A stretch of DNA of 64,000 bases from Dyella_B humi (GTDB taxonomy: Bacteria; Pseudomonadota; Gammaproteobacteria; Xanthomonadales; Rhodanobacteraceae): contig NZ_JADIKI010000023.1 in assembly GCF_044904605.1 (NCBI RefSeq), positions 1,798,001 through 1,862,000 on the forward strand. The letters are read 5' to 3'. Every line of letters begins with the position of its first letter. The stretch's first letter is position 1. The notes beneath the pieces were generated by a model, which did not search any database, was not told the DNA's origin, and worked only from the letters and a program-made list of their open reading frames with translations. The position numbers were made by a program, and so were the translations under genes. Of the stretch, positions 33,878 through 42,978 are shown one piece after another.

Positions 33878-34273
33878 CTAGGTTGTGCGAGGACCGGGCC
33901 ACTCAACGCGTGCGTCCGGATCCTCGACCGTCATATTCGCACCCTCAGTGGCGCGAACAGGTACCGACGCGTGATCGAAGCCTTCCAGGCAAAACACATT
34001 GACGCCAAAGTGATCCGGCGCTGCGCGCTTGCGATGAAAAACGTAGATGCCGCAGTGTTTGCAGAAGTAGTGCTTGGCGCGCCGGGTATTCCACTGATAC
34101 AGCGTGAGCGATTGTTCGCCCTGCAGCAGCGTCAACGCCTGCTCGGGCACCTTGAGCATCAAGGCATTGCGCATGCTGCACAGCGAACAGTCACAGGTAG
34201 TGATTTCGGTAACGGCTGCCGTTACGCGGAAGCATACTGTGCCGCAATGGCAGGAGCCCTCAAACACCTGCAT
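33878..34273 (-). CDS. GFA-family zinc protein (glutathione-dependent formaldehyde-activating enzyme-like)
   Basis: A 131-residue protein of the GFA/CENP-V fold. Zinc-binding cysteines appear as SCHCG (residues 7-11), CDCSLC (27-32) and CKHCG (71-75), the canonical three sets. The reference member catalyses formation of S-hydroxymethylglutathione, but most family members have untested function. It converges with trehalase and follows the alpha/beta hydrolase by one base, so those two probably share a transcript. Confidence 0.9.
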   Translation of the reverse strand: MQVFEGSCHCGTVCFRVTAAVTEITTCDCSLCSMRNALMLKVPEQALTLLQGEQSLTLYQWNTRRAKHYFCKHCGIYVFHRKRAAPDHFGVNVFCLEGFDHASVPVRATEGANMTVEDPDARVEWPGPRTT

Positions 34274-34274
34274 A

Positions 34275-35264
34275 TCAATGCGCCAGCATGAAGCTTGTCA
34301 GCACCTGCGCGAACGCCTGCGGCTTCTCCATCTGCGGCATATGATTGCAGCCGTTCAAGATGCTGGTACTAATTGACGGTGCATGCGTGAGGCCGGTGCG
34401 CAGGCTTTCCAGTGCTGAGATGTCGATGATCTTGTCGTCATGGCACCACATGCCAAGCACTGGCATGGTGAGCTTGTCGAGTCTGGTCTGCAGCGACAGC
34501 ACCTGCGAGTTATCGCGCAGTTCGTTGAAGGTGTTGTCGATGAAGGCGCGGTTCTTGACGTTGTCCTGTACGAACACATCGATGAAGCGGCCGGGGATAT
34601 CGGGCACGTGTTCGAAGGCCAGCGCATTGGCGCGTAGGAAGCCGGCGCGGTCGTCGAAGTCGAACGGATTCTTGCCGCTCATGGCTTCCTTGGCGAAGTC
34701 ATTCTCCTTGAACTTCAGGCCGAACGAATCGATCAGCGCCAGTTGCGCGAGGTCCTGCGGATGTTCGGCGGCGTACACACCGGCAATGGCCCCACCCATC
34801 GAATGACCCACGATCAGCGCGTGCTGTAGATGCAGGGTCTGGATGAAATCGTTCAGGCGGTCGGCCTGATTGTCGATGTTGTAGCTGGCGCCCGGGTTGC
34901 GCGAAGACTCGCCCCAGCCGGGCAGGTCGGGAATCACCACATGGAAATGCGCTGTGAGCTGCGGTGCCACCTTCAGCCACACTTCCTTGCGCGCCGCGAA
35001 GCCGTGCAACAGCACGATGGTGGGACCCTGGCCGCCTTCGTAATACACCCAGTGTGTATCACCGGCTTGCACCGTGCGTTTTTCCAACTGCGCATTCATG
35101 GCCTCGCGCCAGGTATTGGCGGTGAGCAACCATTGCGGCGCGAACAGGTAGCTGCCGCCGAGCACCACGATAATCAACGCGGCGATGATGCCGAGGAATT
35201 TAAGGCGGCGGATCAGCAGGCGTTGCCAGAGGGGGCGGCTGGAATTTGAAAGAGGTGCGCTCAT
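34275..35264 (-). CDS. Membrane-anchored alpha/beta hydrolase
   Basis: A 329-residue hydrolase with an N-terminal membrane helix (residues 22-42, FLGIIAALIIVVLGGSYLF) after a basic stretch (RLLIRRLK), so the enzyme domain is probably periplasmic. The oxyanion segment LLHGFAARKEVW, the nucleophile Ser155 in GHSMGG, an Asp in WCHDDKIID and a His in NGCNHMPQME make a full triad. It resembles lipases and C-C bond hydrolases; the substrate is unknown. It is transcribed with the GFA-family gene. Confidence 0.85.
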   Translation of the reverse strand: MSAPLSNSSRPLWQRLLIRRLKFLGIIAALIIVVLGGSYLFAPQWLLTANTWREAMNAQLEKRTVQAGDTHWVYYEGGQGPTIVLLHGFAARKEVWLKVAPQLTAHFHVVIPDLPGWGESSRNPGASYNIDNQADRLNDFIQTLHLQHALIVGHSMGGAIAGVYAAEHPQDLAQLALIDSFGLKFKENDFAKEAMSGKNPFDFDDRAGFLRANALAFEHVPDIPGRFIDVFVQDNVKNRAFIDNTFNELRDNSQVLSLQTRLDKLTMPVLGMWCHDDKIIDISALESLRTGLTHAPSISTSILNGCNHMPQMEKPQAFAQVLTSFMLAH

Positions 35265-35292
35265 GGGTATCTGCCAGATGCTTGTAGTTATT

Positions 35293-35430
35293 CCTTCTCC
35301 CTCCGGGAGAAGGTGCCCGAAGGGCGGATGAGGGTGCGACCGTAGCGCGATGATGACATCTTGTCGAAACCATCAACATCGCGCGCTGCCCGAACCCTCA
35401 CCCCAACCCCTGTCCCGGAGGGAGAGGGGC
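35293..35430. repeat. Inverted pair of palindromic repeats before the aminopeptidase end
   Basis: Unit 1 (about 35293-35336) is CCTTCTCCC/GGGAGAAGG followed by GGATGAGGGTG. Unit 2 (about 35394-35430) is inverted: CCCTCACCCCAACCCC then TGTCCCGGAGGGAGAGG. The pair fills the 174 bases between the aminopeptidase stop and the hydrolase start. No gene is seen there. Confidence 0.75.
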
Positions 35431-35438
35431 CGAACGAT

Positions 35439-37289
35439 TTAGTGCTTGCTAGCCTTCGCAAACAACGCTTCCACCGCCTGCTGTGTCAGCGGGTGATAGC
35501 CGCTCTTCGCTTTGTCGTACACCTGCTCGGCAAACGCCAGGCCGTCCGGTGTCTTGCTCAAGGCGCGATAGACCGGCATGGTGAGATACAGGCGGCCGAT
35601 GCGCGTCATATGTTCTGCGGCAGCCGGCCAAGCGGCCTTGTTGCCGGCAGCGATCGCATGCACGTACCAGCGCATGCCGATTTCCGCGTTGGGCGTGCCG
35701 GTAAGATGCCAAGCCGCATCGAGCTGCTGCATCTTGGCCAGAGGTGGTGCATCCGGAAGGCCGTCCAGGAAGTACATCCATTCCTGCGTGTTCCAGTCCT
35801 TCGCATCGAGCTTATCGGCGTCCAGCGTGTCGGCGAGGAAGGCAGCGCGTTCTTTGTCGATCGCGTCGAAGCGCGGCGAATCGGGAATCGGCGCGTTCTT
35901 GGGAATGCCGGGGCCGTACACCCACTCCTTCACTTCGTCCCAGCTCATTTTGCCGGGGTATTTGTCGATCAAGTTCGGCTTCAGATAGTCGAGCATCTGT
36001 TCGATCGTGATGCTCTGGAAGGCGAAGTGATTGAAGTAGCCCTTCAGGTAATTGTCGAAGGTGTCGCGGCCGAAGCGCTGCTCGAGCGTGCGCAAGAACC
36101 ATGAGCCCTTGTTGTAGGCGACGTCGGAAAGCGTATCGTCCGCGTCAATCTTGCCCGGCTCCGGCGCCAATCGCTGCGCGTTCGCTGGTAGCTCGCCTAC
36201 TTCTCGCTGCAGGGTGTGAATGTCAAGCAACGCTTCCTCATCTGCCTGGCGCGTGCCGTACAGTGCCTCGGTGATGCGGCCCTGCACGTACGTGGTGACG
36301 CCTTCGTTGAGCCAGATGTCGCGCCACGACGCAGCGGTCACCAGGTTGCCGGACCAGGAATGCGCGAGCTCGTGCGCCACTAGCGAAACCAGGCTCTTGT
36401 CGCCCACCAGCACGGTCGGTGTGGCGAAGGTCATGTTCGGATTTTCCATGCCACCGTACGGAAAACTCGGCGGCAGCACCAGCAGATCGTAGCGGCCCCA
36501 GCGATACGGGCCGTACAGCTTCTCTGCGGTCTGGATCATCTTCTCGGTGTCTTCGAATTCGTGCGCTGCCTTGCCGACCACCGAAGACTCCGCGTACACC
36601 GCCGAACGCGGCCCGGTTTGCTTCACTGCCAGGTCGCCGGCCGCAATCGCCAGCAGGTAGGAAGGAATCGGATGCGTCTGCTTGAAGCTGAAATCGCCGC
36701 TCAGTGCATGGCTGGGATCGTTTGGCGCGCTCATCGCCACACGCGTGTCCTTCGGCGCAATCACCTCGGCGTTATAGGTGAAGCGGATCGCCGGCGAATC
36801 CTGCAGCGGCACCCATGAGCGCGCGTGAATGGATTCGGATTGCGAGAACATGAAAGGCTGCTTCTTGTCCGCCGTCTGCGCGGGCGGCAGCCACTGCAGA
36901 CCGGTGGCACTCGGCGAGGTGCTGTAGACGATGCGCACTTCATGCGGATGCTGCGGCGCCTGGATGGTGAGCTTGCTACCGAGCTGCTTGTCACGCGGTG
37001 CCAGCGCGTATTGCAACGGCGAACTCTTGCCATTGGCGTCGACCGACTCGATGCTCGCGATGTTCAGATCGCGCGTGTCCAGCGCCAATGCGTTGGCCTT
37101 GGGATCCTTCCAGTCCAGTGTCAGCGTGGCCCGGCCATCCAGCTTGCGCTGTGGAAAATCGAGCTTGAGCTTCAGGTCCAGATGGGTGACGCGCACCTCA
37201 TCAGGTTCGGCATAGGAGTAGGGATCGTTGGCATAGGCCGCCACCGGCAGGAGCAGCGCGCCAAGGGCCAAGGTACGAAGCGGAGACAT
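35439..37289 (-). CDS. Exported M1 family aminopeptidase (leukotriene A4 hydrolase-like)
   Basis: A zinc aminopeptidase. The signal peptide is MSPLRTLALGALLLPVAAYA (residues 1-20), so it works in the periplasm or outside the cell. The substrate motif GGMENP starts at 279, zinc ligands HELAH at 306-310 with Glu329 in WLNEGVTTYVQG, and a late catalytic Tyr is expected. The C-terminal part has the armadillo-type helical domain of the LTA4H group. At 616 residues the length is normal. ATG 37289 gives the signal peptide directly; the upstream in-frame ATG (37331) does not. Confidence 0.93.
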   Translation of the reverse strand: MSPLRTLALGALLLPVAAYANDPYSYAEPDEVRVTHLDLKLKLDFPQRKLDGRATLTLDWKDPKANALALDTRDLNIASIESVDANGKSSPLQYALAPRDKQLGSKLTIQAPQHPHEVRIVYSTSPSATGLQWLPPAQTADKKQPFMFSQSESIHARSWVPLQDSPAIRFTYNAEVIAPKDTRVAMSAPNDPSHALSGDFSFKQTHPIPSYLLAIAAGDLAVKQTGPRSAVYAESSVVGKAAHEFEDTEKMIQTAEKLYGPYRWGRYDLLVLPPSFPYGGMENPNMTFATPTVLVGDKSLVSLVAHELAHSWSGNLVTAASWRDIWLNEGVTTYVQGRITEALYGTRQADEEALLDIHTLQREVGELPANAQRLAPEPGKIDADDTLSDVAYNKGSWFLRTLEQRFGRDTFDNYLKGYFNHFAFQSITIEQMLDYLKPNLIDKYPGKMSWDEVKEWVYGPGIPKNAPIPDSPRFDAIDKERAAFLADTLDADKLDAKDWNTQEWMYFLDGLPDAPPLAKMQQLDAAWHLTGTPNAEIGMRWYVHAIAAGNKAAWPAAAEHMTRIGRLYLTMPVYRALSKTPDGLAFAEQVYDKAKSGYHPLTQQAVEALFAKASKH

Positions 37290-37365
37290 CGTGCGGCTTC
37301 CATGGGAAATCGGGAGCGGCGAGTATGCCATCGCCGCACCGCTTCTGCCCTGTGGCGGAGGTTGG

Positions 37366-38007
37366 CTAAGGCAGCTCCCCGCTGCTGTGCGGGTCGTCCG
37401 AATAGGGGTGCATGGTCGCCAGGAAGCCGGGTTGCGACTTCACTCGCGCGATCCACGCACGAACATGCGGATAGGATTGCAGTGAAAAGCCGGCTTCTTC
37501 CGCGTGACTGCCGTAGGCAAACACGGAAATGTCCGCGATGCTGTAGCCGTGCTCGGTGAGGAACGGGCGCTGAGCCAGTTCGCGATCGAGGATCTGCAGC
37601 GTGCGTTCCCCGGTGCTGCGCTTCATCTCCACAAGGACAGGCGCGCGCTTTTCCAATTTGCCGGTGAGCGTCCAGTAACGCAGCGAGCCGATCACCGATT
37701 CCACCCGCTCCTGCTCGAAGCTCAGCCACTGCAGCACTTTCGCCCGCCCGAAAGCATCGTCTGGCAAGTACGGCGTGTCCGTCGCCAGAAAAAACAGGAT
37801 GGCATTCGATTCGGCCAGCGTGCGGCCATCATCGAGCTGGATCGCCGGCACTGTGCCGGTAGGGCTGGTGCGCAGGTAGTCTTCGGTACGGCCTTCGCCC
37901 TCGAAGATGCTGAGCTTCACGGTGCGGTAAGGGCGCCGCAAGTGATGCAGCAGCTGGCGCACCTTCCAGGCATTTTCCGAAGCGGGGTAGTCGAACAGGG
38001 TAAGCAT
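37366..38007 (-). CDS. Glutathione S-transferase family protein
   Basis: Conjugates or handles glutathione adducts. The thioredoxin-fold domain (residues 1-80) begins MLTLFDYPASENAWKVRQLL and has the cis-Pro site TGTVPAIQLDDGRTLAESNAIL; the helical C-terminal domain includes the GYSIADISVFAY N-capping segment. ATG 38007 is the conventional start. Length 213 residues. The motif content fits the YfcG/beta-like group; substrate unknown. Followed by the aminopeptidase and preceded by pip, both on the same strand. Confidence 0.92.
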   Translation of the reverse strand: MLTLFDYPASENAWKVRQLLHHLRRPYRTVKLSIFEGEGRTEDYLRTSPTGTVPAIQLDDGRTLAESNAILFFLATDTPYLPDDAFGRAKVLQWLSFEQERVESVIGSLRYWTLTGKLEKRAPVLVEMKRSTGERTLQILDRELAQRPFLTEHGYSIADISVFAYGSHAEEAGFSLQSYPHVRAWIARVKSQPGFLATMHPYSDDPHSSGELP

Positions 38008-38086
38008 CGAAACAGACCTCTGGCGTACATGGATCAACTATGTTGAAAACCTTGTTGCGCGACTATCCGCTTCTTGCCTGTTGCAC

Positions 38087-39037
38087 TCAGCAATAACGAT
38101 CGGCAAGCCGATCCGTCGCCTCTACCAGCACGTCGACAATCGCCGGTTCCGACGCGGCGTGGCCGGCCAGCACCACGTGGAATTCCGCTTCCGGCCAGAC
38201 AGCGGCCAGGTCGTAGGCGTTCTTGACCGGACAGATAATGTCGTAGCGGCCATGCACGATGACGCTGGGAATATGCCGTAGCTTGCTTACGTCGCGTAGC
38301 AACTGATCCGGTTCGAAGAAGGCGCCGTTGCGAAAATAATGCGCTTCGATGCGCGCGAGGCTCAGTGCGACTTCCGGTGCGGCGAAACTGGCTTCGGTCT
38401 CGGGGGATTCTTCCAGCGTGATGCCGCCGCCTTCCCATGCGCCCCAGGCGGTGGCTGCGTGCAGTCTTACCTGTTCGTCGTCACTGGTCAGGCGCTGCCA
38501 GTAGGCTTCAAGCATGTTGCCGTGTTCTTCGGTTGGAATGGTCGCGGCATAGCGCTGCCATTTTTCCGGCAGGATCCACGATGCACCGCCTTCTTCGTAA
38601 TACCAACGGATTTCCTCCGGACGGCACAGGAAGATGCCGCGCAGTACCAGGCCGAGTACGCGTTCCGGATGCGTTTGCGCATACGCCAGTCCCAGTGTGG
38701 AACCCCAGGAGCCGCCGAATACGACCCAGCGCTCGATACTCAATTGCTCGCGAATCGCCTCGATATCCGACACGAGATGCCAAGTGGTGTTGTCGGTGAG
38801 ATCGGCGAATGGCGTGGAGCGCCCCGCGCCGCGCTGATCGAATAGCACGATGCGGTAACGCGCCGGATCGAAGAAGCGCCGGTGATAAGGCGACAGGCCC
38901 GCACCGGGACCGCCGTGCAGGAAGATCACGGGCAAGCCTTGTGGATTGCCGCATTCTTCGACGTATAACGTGTGCCGGTTATCCACCGCGATGCGATGCG
39001 TGCGGTAGGGTTCGATCTCGGGGTACATCGTGCGCAT
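38087..39037 (-). CDS. pip: Prolyl aminopeptidase (proline iminopeptidase)
   Basis: Releases N-terminal proline from peptides; S33 family alpha/beta hydrolase. HGGPGAGLSPYHRRFFDP, then DQRGAGRS, the nucleophile in FGGSWGSTLGLAYAQTHPERV, and the late Asp/His (HGRYDIICPVKNA and AGHAASEP) are the classic features. ATG 39037 is supported by GGAAG upstream; a second ATG nine bases later is possible. Length 316 residues, cytoplasmic. It shares its strand with the Lrp-type gene 39 bases upstream. Confidence 0.95.
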   Translation of the reverse strand: MRTMYPEIEPYRTHRIAVDNRHTLYVEECGNPQGLPVIFLHGGPGAGLSPYHRRFFDPARYRIVLFDQRGAGRSTPFADLTDNTTWHLVSDIEAIREQLSIERWVVFGGSWGSTLGLAYAQTHPERVLGLVLRGIFLCRPEEIRWYYEEGGASWILPEKWQRYAATIPTEEHGNMLEAYWQRLTSDDEQVRLHAATAWGAWEGGGITLEESPETEASFAAPEVALSLARIEAHYFRNGAFFEPDQLLRDVSKLRHIPSVIVHGRYDIICPVKNAYDLAAVWPEAEFHVVLAGHAASEPAIVDVLVEATDRLADRYC

Positions 39038-39076
39038 GATGCTTCCGTGGTCCTTGCTGTTCGAAATGAATGGCGC

Positions 39077-39583
39077 TCAGTCGTTCGACAATGCGCGCGC
39101 CGTGTCCCACATGGCACGCGTGATGGAGCGATTGGCGTGCGGCGTCTGCAGCACGATCAACGTAGTGGTGCTGATGCTGGAGTGGATCTTGAGCAGGCGG
39201 TCGAGCACTGCTTCCAGATGCGAGATCGACATCGCCACCACGCGCAGCAGGGCGGAATCCTCACCGGCGAGGCGGCGGCAATCCAGCACTTCCGGTACGT
39301 CCGCAACAATCTTGCCGATGCGCGCGCAGATGCCGCCGTCGCAGCGCAGGCGTACCATCGCTTCGATGCCGAAGCCGAGGCGCTTGGGATCGACCACGGC
39401 GCGATAGCCGGTGATGGCGCCGGCTTCTTCCAAGCGTTTTACGCGTTCGGCCACGGCGGGTGCGGAAAGGCGGACCTTGCGGCCCAGTTCGGCGTAGCCC
39501 GTGCGTGCATCGTGTTGCAGGGCTTCCAGCAGTTGCCAGTCCTTGGCATCCCAATTGGGTTTCGATTCGTAGGTCATATGCAT
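39077..39583 (-). CDS. Lrp/AsnC family transcriptional regulator
   Basis: An amino-acid-responsive DNA-binding protein. The N-terminal helix-turn-helix is ARTGYAELGRKVRLSAPAVAERVKRLEEAGAI, followed by YRAVVDPKRLGFGIEAMVRLRC and the ligand-binding RAM domain. The start could be ATG 39583 or 39577 (MTYESKPNW); I use the first. It is divergent from the EamA transporter gene, a common pairing in which the regulator controls amino acid export. The 128-base gap contains TTTCG and CGAAA (39592-39609) as a small inverted repeat that could be an operator. Length 168 residues. Confidence 0.9.
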   Translation of the reverse strand: MHMTYESKPNWDAKDWQLLEALQHDARTGYAELGRKVRLSAPAVAERVKRLEEAGAITGYRAVVDPKRLGFGIEAMVRLRCDGGICARIGKIVADVPEVLDCRRLAGEDSALLRVVAMSISHLEAVLDRLLKIHSSISTTTLIVLQTPHANRSITRAMWDTARALSND

Positions 39584-39711
39584 GGTCAATATTTCGTTCG
39601 ACGGCGAAACATGGGGATGGACTTCGGATCCATTATTCATCAGTCGCCGTCTCAAGACTAGGATTTCCCTCATTCCTGCTTCCCCATTCCTACTTTCCTA
39701 CGGGATCGATC

Positions 39712-40635
39712 ATGGACTCTACCGAACGCCTTGATGGGCGCGCGCTCATCTACATTGCCATTGCGCTGATCACTTGGTCGTCCGCTTATGCTGCGATCGC
39801 CTATGCGCTGGCTTCGTTTACGCCCGGCGAAGTGGCGCTAGCGCGACTCTTCATCGGCTCCGTGTGTTTCGTTTTATTGATGTGGGCAAGGGGCACGCCG
39901 TTGCCGAGGCGCAGCGATTGGCCGCAGCTCGCTCTGCTCGGCGTGATCGGCCTTACCGTTTACCACCTGTGCCTCAATTACGCGGAGACGCGCATCGCCA
40001 GCGGCACGGCGGCGATTCTGATCTCACTGGTACCGGCCGCGACCGCCACGCTTTCAGCGTTCTGGATCGGCGAGCGCATTGGTGCGCGTCGGGTGATGGG
40101 CCTGGGCGTGGCGCTGTTCGGCGTGGTGCTGGTGGTGCTCACGAGCGGCAAGGAAGTGCGCTTTCAGCCCATGGCTGCGCTGGTGCTGGTGAGCGTGCTC
40201 GCCTCGGCGATTTTCTTCGTGGGGCAGAAGCCGCTGTTCGTGCGCAACGACATGATCGGCGTCACCACGTTCGCCTTCCTGGCCGGCACGCTGGGCTCGC
40301 TGCCGTTCGGCCTGGGGCTGCCGCATGCTTTGGTGGTGGCACCGTGGACGCATATCGCCGCGCTAGTATGGCTTGGCATTGCACCGACCTTTTTGGGTTA
40401 TCTCACCTGGAACGCGGCGTTGCGGCGCGCATCGGCTTCGCAGGTTTCCAGCTTCATCTATTTCTCGCCGCCGATTGCGGTGCTGATAGGGTGGGTGTGG
40501 CTGGGTGAGCAGCCGGGTTGGCTGACGCTGGTGGGCGGAGCGATCACGGTGGGCGGCGTGGCCCTGGCCAATGCGAAGCGGCGCGCACCGGCGCCCGCTT
40601 TGCCGACCGAAACGGTTACTGCCAAGGAGTGTTGA
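39712..40635 (+). CDS. EamA/DMT superfamily transporter, probable metabolite exporter
   Basis: An inner-membrane protein of the drug/metabolite transporter superfamily with two EamA repeats and about ten helices, 307 residues. Typical segments are ITWSSAYAAIAYALASFTPGEVALARLFIGS in the first repeat and SQVSSFIYFSPPIAVLIGWVWLGEQPGWLTLVGGAITVGG in the second. ATG 39712 (MDSTERLDGRAL) gives the usual short N-terminus; a frame running further upstream is not part of the protein. The divergent Lrp-type regulator suggests export of an amino acid. Confidence 0.9.
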   Translation: MDSTERLDGRALIYIAIALITWSSAYAAIAYALASFTPGEVALARLFIGSVCFVLLMWARGTPLPRRSDWPQLALLGVIGLTVYHLCLNYAETRIASGTAAILISLVPAATATLSAFWIGERIGARRVMGLGVALFGVVLVVLTSGKEVRFQPMAALVLVSVLASAIFFVGQKPLFVRNDMIGVTTFAFLAGTLGSLPFGLGLPHALVVAPWTHIAALVWLGIAPTFLGYLTWNAALRRASASQVSSFIYFSPPIAVLIGWVWLGEQPGWLTLVGGAITVGGVALANAKRRAPAPALPTETVTAKEC

Positions 40636-40639
40636 ATTC

Positions 40640-41329
40640 ATGTACACGCTGTACATCGCCAACAAGAACTACTCTTCGTGGTCGCTGCGCCCATGGGTGC
40701 TGCTGACGGAGCTAGGCATTCCCTTCGAGGAAAGGCTCGTGCCGTTTCAGAGCGGCACCTCATCAAGCTGGGAAGTGTTTCGCGAGTTTTCACCCACCGG
40801 CAAAGTGCCTTGCCTGCACGACGGGGATACGGTGGTGTGGGAATCGCTCTCCATTGCCGAATACGTGGCTGAGCACCATCCCGGCGTATGGCCATCTGAT
40901 GCGCGCGCCAGGGCCTGGGCGCGCAACGTTACAGCGGAAATGCATGCCGGCTTTCAGGAACTGCGCTCGCAATGTCCGATGAACTGCGGCATCCGGCTGC
41001 AACTGCACGCGATATCACCCGCGCTGTTGCGCGATATCGCCCGCCTGCAGGAACTGTGGAACGAAGGGCTGCAGCGATTCGGTGGACCGTATCTCGCCGG
41101 CCCCGCATTCACCGCGGCCGATGCGTTCTATGCACCGGTGACGTTCCGCATCCAAAGCTACCAACTCACCATCGACGATGCTTCTCAAGCGTATGTGCAG
41201 CGCATGCTGGCGTTGCCTTCCATGCGCAACTGGTATGCGTCGGGCTTGAAGGAAACCTGGCGCGATCGCGACCACGAAGAAGAAACGCTGCGTCAGGGCA
41301 CGCTGCTGCAGGATCTGCGCGCGGCATGA
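40640..41329 (+). CDS. Second glutathione S-transferase family protein
   Basis: A 229-residue GST resembling YfcF/zeta-type bacterial members: MYTLYIANKNYSSWSLRPWVLL, the TGKVPCLHDGDTVVWESLSIAEYV glutathione site and a helical domain with PAFTAADAFYAP. The catalytic Ser of such GSTs may be in the SSWSLRP stretch. AAGGAG is followed by 9 bases to the ATG at 40640. It begins four bases after the transporter stop and probably shares that transcript, a hint that the transporter substrate could be a toxic or conjugated compound. Confidence 0.9.
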   Translation: MYTLYIANKNYSSWSLRPWVLLTELGIPFEERLVPFQSGTSSSWEVFREFSPTGKVPCLHDGDTVVWESLSIAEYVAEHHPGVWPSDARARAWARNVTAEMHAGFQELRSQCPMNCGIRLQLHAISPALLRDIARLQELWNEGLQRFGGPYLAGPAFTAADAFYAPVTFRIQSYQLTIDDASQAYVQRMLALPSMRNWYASGLKETWRDRDHEEETLRQGTLLQDLRAA

Positions 41330-41528
41330 TGCGTGCCGTCTGACGGGCATGCGTCGCGAGCCGCATTGCAAAATCTTCGCTTTTCCAGAACAAATGAATA
41401 AGTAGGGTGGCGCTAAACCTGTTCGGGCATTCGCGCGCAAACGCGGATGGCAATCAAGCAACTGCCCGGGTGGGTAGTGCAGGGGTTGGCGACTTGGTTG
41501 GCGGACAGGCGTAACTCGCAGGTTTTCC

Positions 41529-42071
41529 ATGGCTGTCACGTCCGCTTATCGCCGCATCGCGGCTGCGATCCTGTTGAACCTCATCGCCTGGCCGGCTTTC
41601 GCCGACGGTCCGCGCATTTCGGTGGAAGGCGGCGGCAGTTTTCTGGGCGGTTACTTCACCTTGAACGACGGCACGCCTACGGTCTTCGCCGAAGCCGTCT
41701 TCGCCGAACACGCGATTGGCAGCAGTCGTTTCACCTGGGCGCCGGATATGACCGCAGGCTGGATCGATGGCCGCGACATCGCACGTTTTCGGGACGATCG
41801 CTACACCACCCGCGACCACATCTGGATGCTGGCGGGTGGGCTGCGCTTTCAATGCGATGCGCCTGATGCGTGGTATCGCCGCTTGTTCTTCAGCTTCCAG
41901 CCCAGCCTGCATACCGGGCGCACGCAAGGCTTGAGCAGCAGCTACGAGTTCACCAGTACGCTGGGATGGCAGGGCGCCCACTGGATGCTCGCCATTCGCC
42001 ACAGTTCGAATGCATTTCTGCACATGCCCAACCGAGGCGAGAACATGCTGCTGGTGGGCATCACGTTCTAG
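41529..42071 (+). CDS. pagL: Lipid A 3-O-deacylase, PagL-like outer-membrane protein
   Basis: Predicted outer-membrane beta-barrel that removes the 3-linked acyl chain from lipid A, reducing endotoxicity and altering membrane packing. The signal peptide ends at AFA-DG (about residue 26). The active-site segment IRHSSNAFLHMPNRGEN contains the His158 and Ser160 pair in the H-x-S pattern of PagL, with Glu171 as the likely third residue; the protein ends in an aromatic (GITF), as barrels do. Length 180 residues. It converges with ubiE. The 199 bases upstream (41330-41528) show no gene. Confidence 0.85.
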   Translation: MAVTSAYRRIAAAILLNLIAWPAFADGPRISVEGGGSFLGGYFTLNDGTPTVFAEAVFAEHAIGSSRFTWAPDMTAGWIDGRDIARFRDDRYTTRDHIWMLAGGLRFQCDAPDAWYRRLFFSFQPSLHTGRTQGLSSSYEFTSTLGWQGAHWMLAIRHSSNAFLHMPNRGENMLLVGITF

Positions 42072-42104
42072 CAACGGGCAAGCGAAAGAAAGCTTGATGC
42101 AGGC

Positions 42105-42854
42105 TTAGAGCTTGTATGCGCGATGGATCGCCACGATACCGCTGCTGAGGTTGCGGACTTCGACGCGCTCGAAACCCGCGCTTTCCATCATGCCTTTCAG
42201 CGTTTCCTGATCCGGATGTTTGCGGATCGACTCGGCCAGGTATTGATAGCTTTCCGCATCACCCGCGAACAACTGGCCCAGCTTCGGCAGCACCTGGAAA
42301 GAATGGAAATCGTACAGCTTGCCGAACAGCTCGTTGCGCACCTTGGAGAACTCCAGCACCAACGCACGGCCGCCCGGTTTCAACACGCGGCAGATGTCGG
42401 CCAGTGCCTTGTCCTTGTCGGTAACGTTGCGCAGGCCGAAGGCCATGGTTACCGCATCGAAGCTGTTGTCAGGAAAGGGCAGCACCTCGGCATTCAACTG
42501 CACCCAGCGCAGGCCCGAAACCATGCCGCGATCGGTGAGGCGGTCGCGCCCCACGTTGAGCATGGCGGCGTTGATATCGCCTACGAGCACGTCGCCGGCT
42601 TCGCCGACCACCGGCTTGAGCAGTGCCGCGATGTCGCCGGTGCCGCCGGCCAGATCCAGCACGCGATCGCCGCGGCGGATGCCGCTGATGGCCACGAAAT
42701 GTCGCTTCCACAGGCGATGGATGCCGAACGACATTAGGTCGTTCATCAGGTCATAGCTGCGGGCGACCGAGGTGAACACCTGGCCGACCAGTTTTTGTTT
42801 CTCCGCGACCGGTACGTCGCGAAAACCGAAGTGGGTGATGGGCTGCTCGCTCAT
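42105..42854 (-). CDS. ubiE: Ubiquinone/menaquinone C-methyltransferase UbiE
   Basis: Methylates carbon 2 of the quinone ring precursor using SAM. ATG 42854 gives MSEQPITHFGFRDVPVAEKQ, and motifs FTSVARSYDLMNDLMSFGIHRLWKR, VLDLAGGTGDIA (SAM loop), AFGLRNVTDKDKAL and LVLEFSKV are diagnostic. A longer in-frame extension to 42980 is not credible. Length 249 residues. It converges with the PagL-like gene and diverges from the DsrE-like gene. Confidence 0.96.
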   Translation of the reverse strand: MSEQPITHFGFRDVPVAEKQKLVGQVFTSVARSYDLMNDLMSFGIHRLWKRHFVAISGIRRGDRVLDLAGGTGDIAALLKPVVGEAGDVLVGDINAAMLNVGRDRLTDRGMVSGLRWVQLNAEVLPFPDNSFDAVTMAFGLRNVTDKDKALADICRVLKPGGRALVLEFSKVRNELFGKLYDFHSFQVLPKLGQLFAGDAESYQYLAESIRKHPDQETLKGMMESAGFERVEVRNLSSGIVAIHRAYKL

Positions 42855-42978
42855 GCGCGCATGGTACAGGATGAATGACGACGATAAAGCACGCTTATCT
42901 GTCATATAGGCAACATGAAGTGGCCTGATGGCTTCTGCGGGCGTAGCCTCCCCTCGACGCTCGCAACGGGAAGTAAGC

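Noticed and set aside
29037..35430. Repeat-rich intergenic DNA that could be taken for a CRISPR array
   Set aside because: Units are paired palindromes scattered over many kilobases, with no regular spacers and no cas genes.
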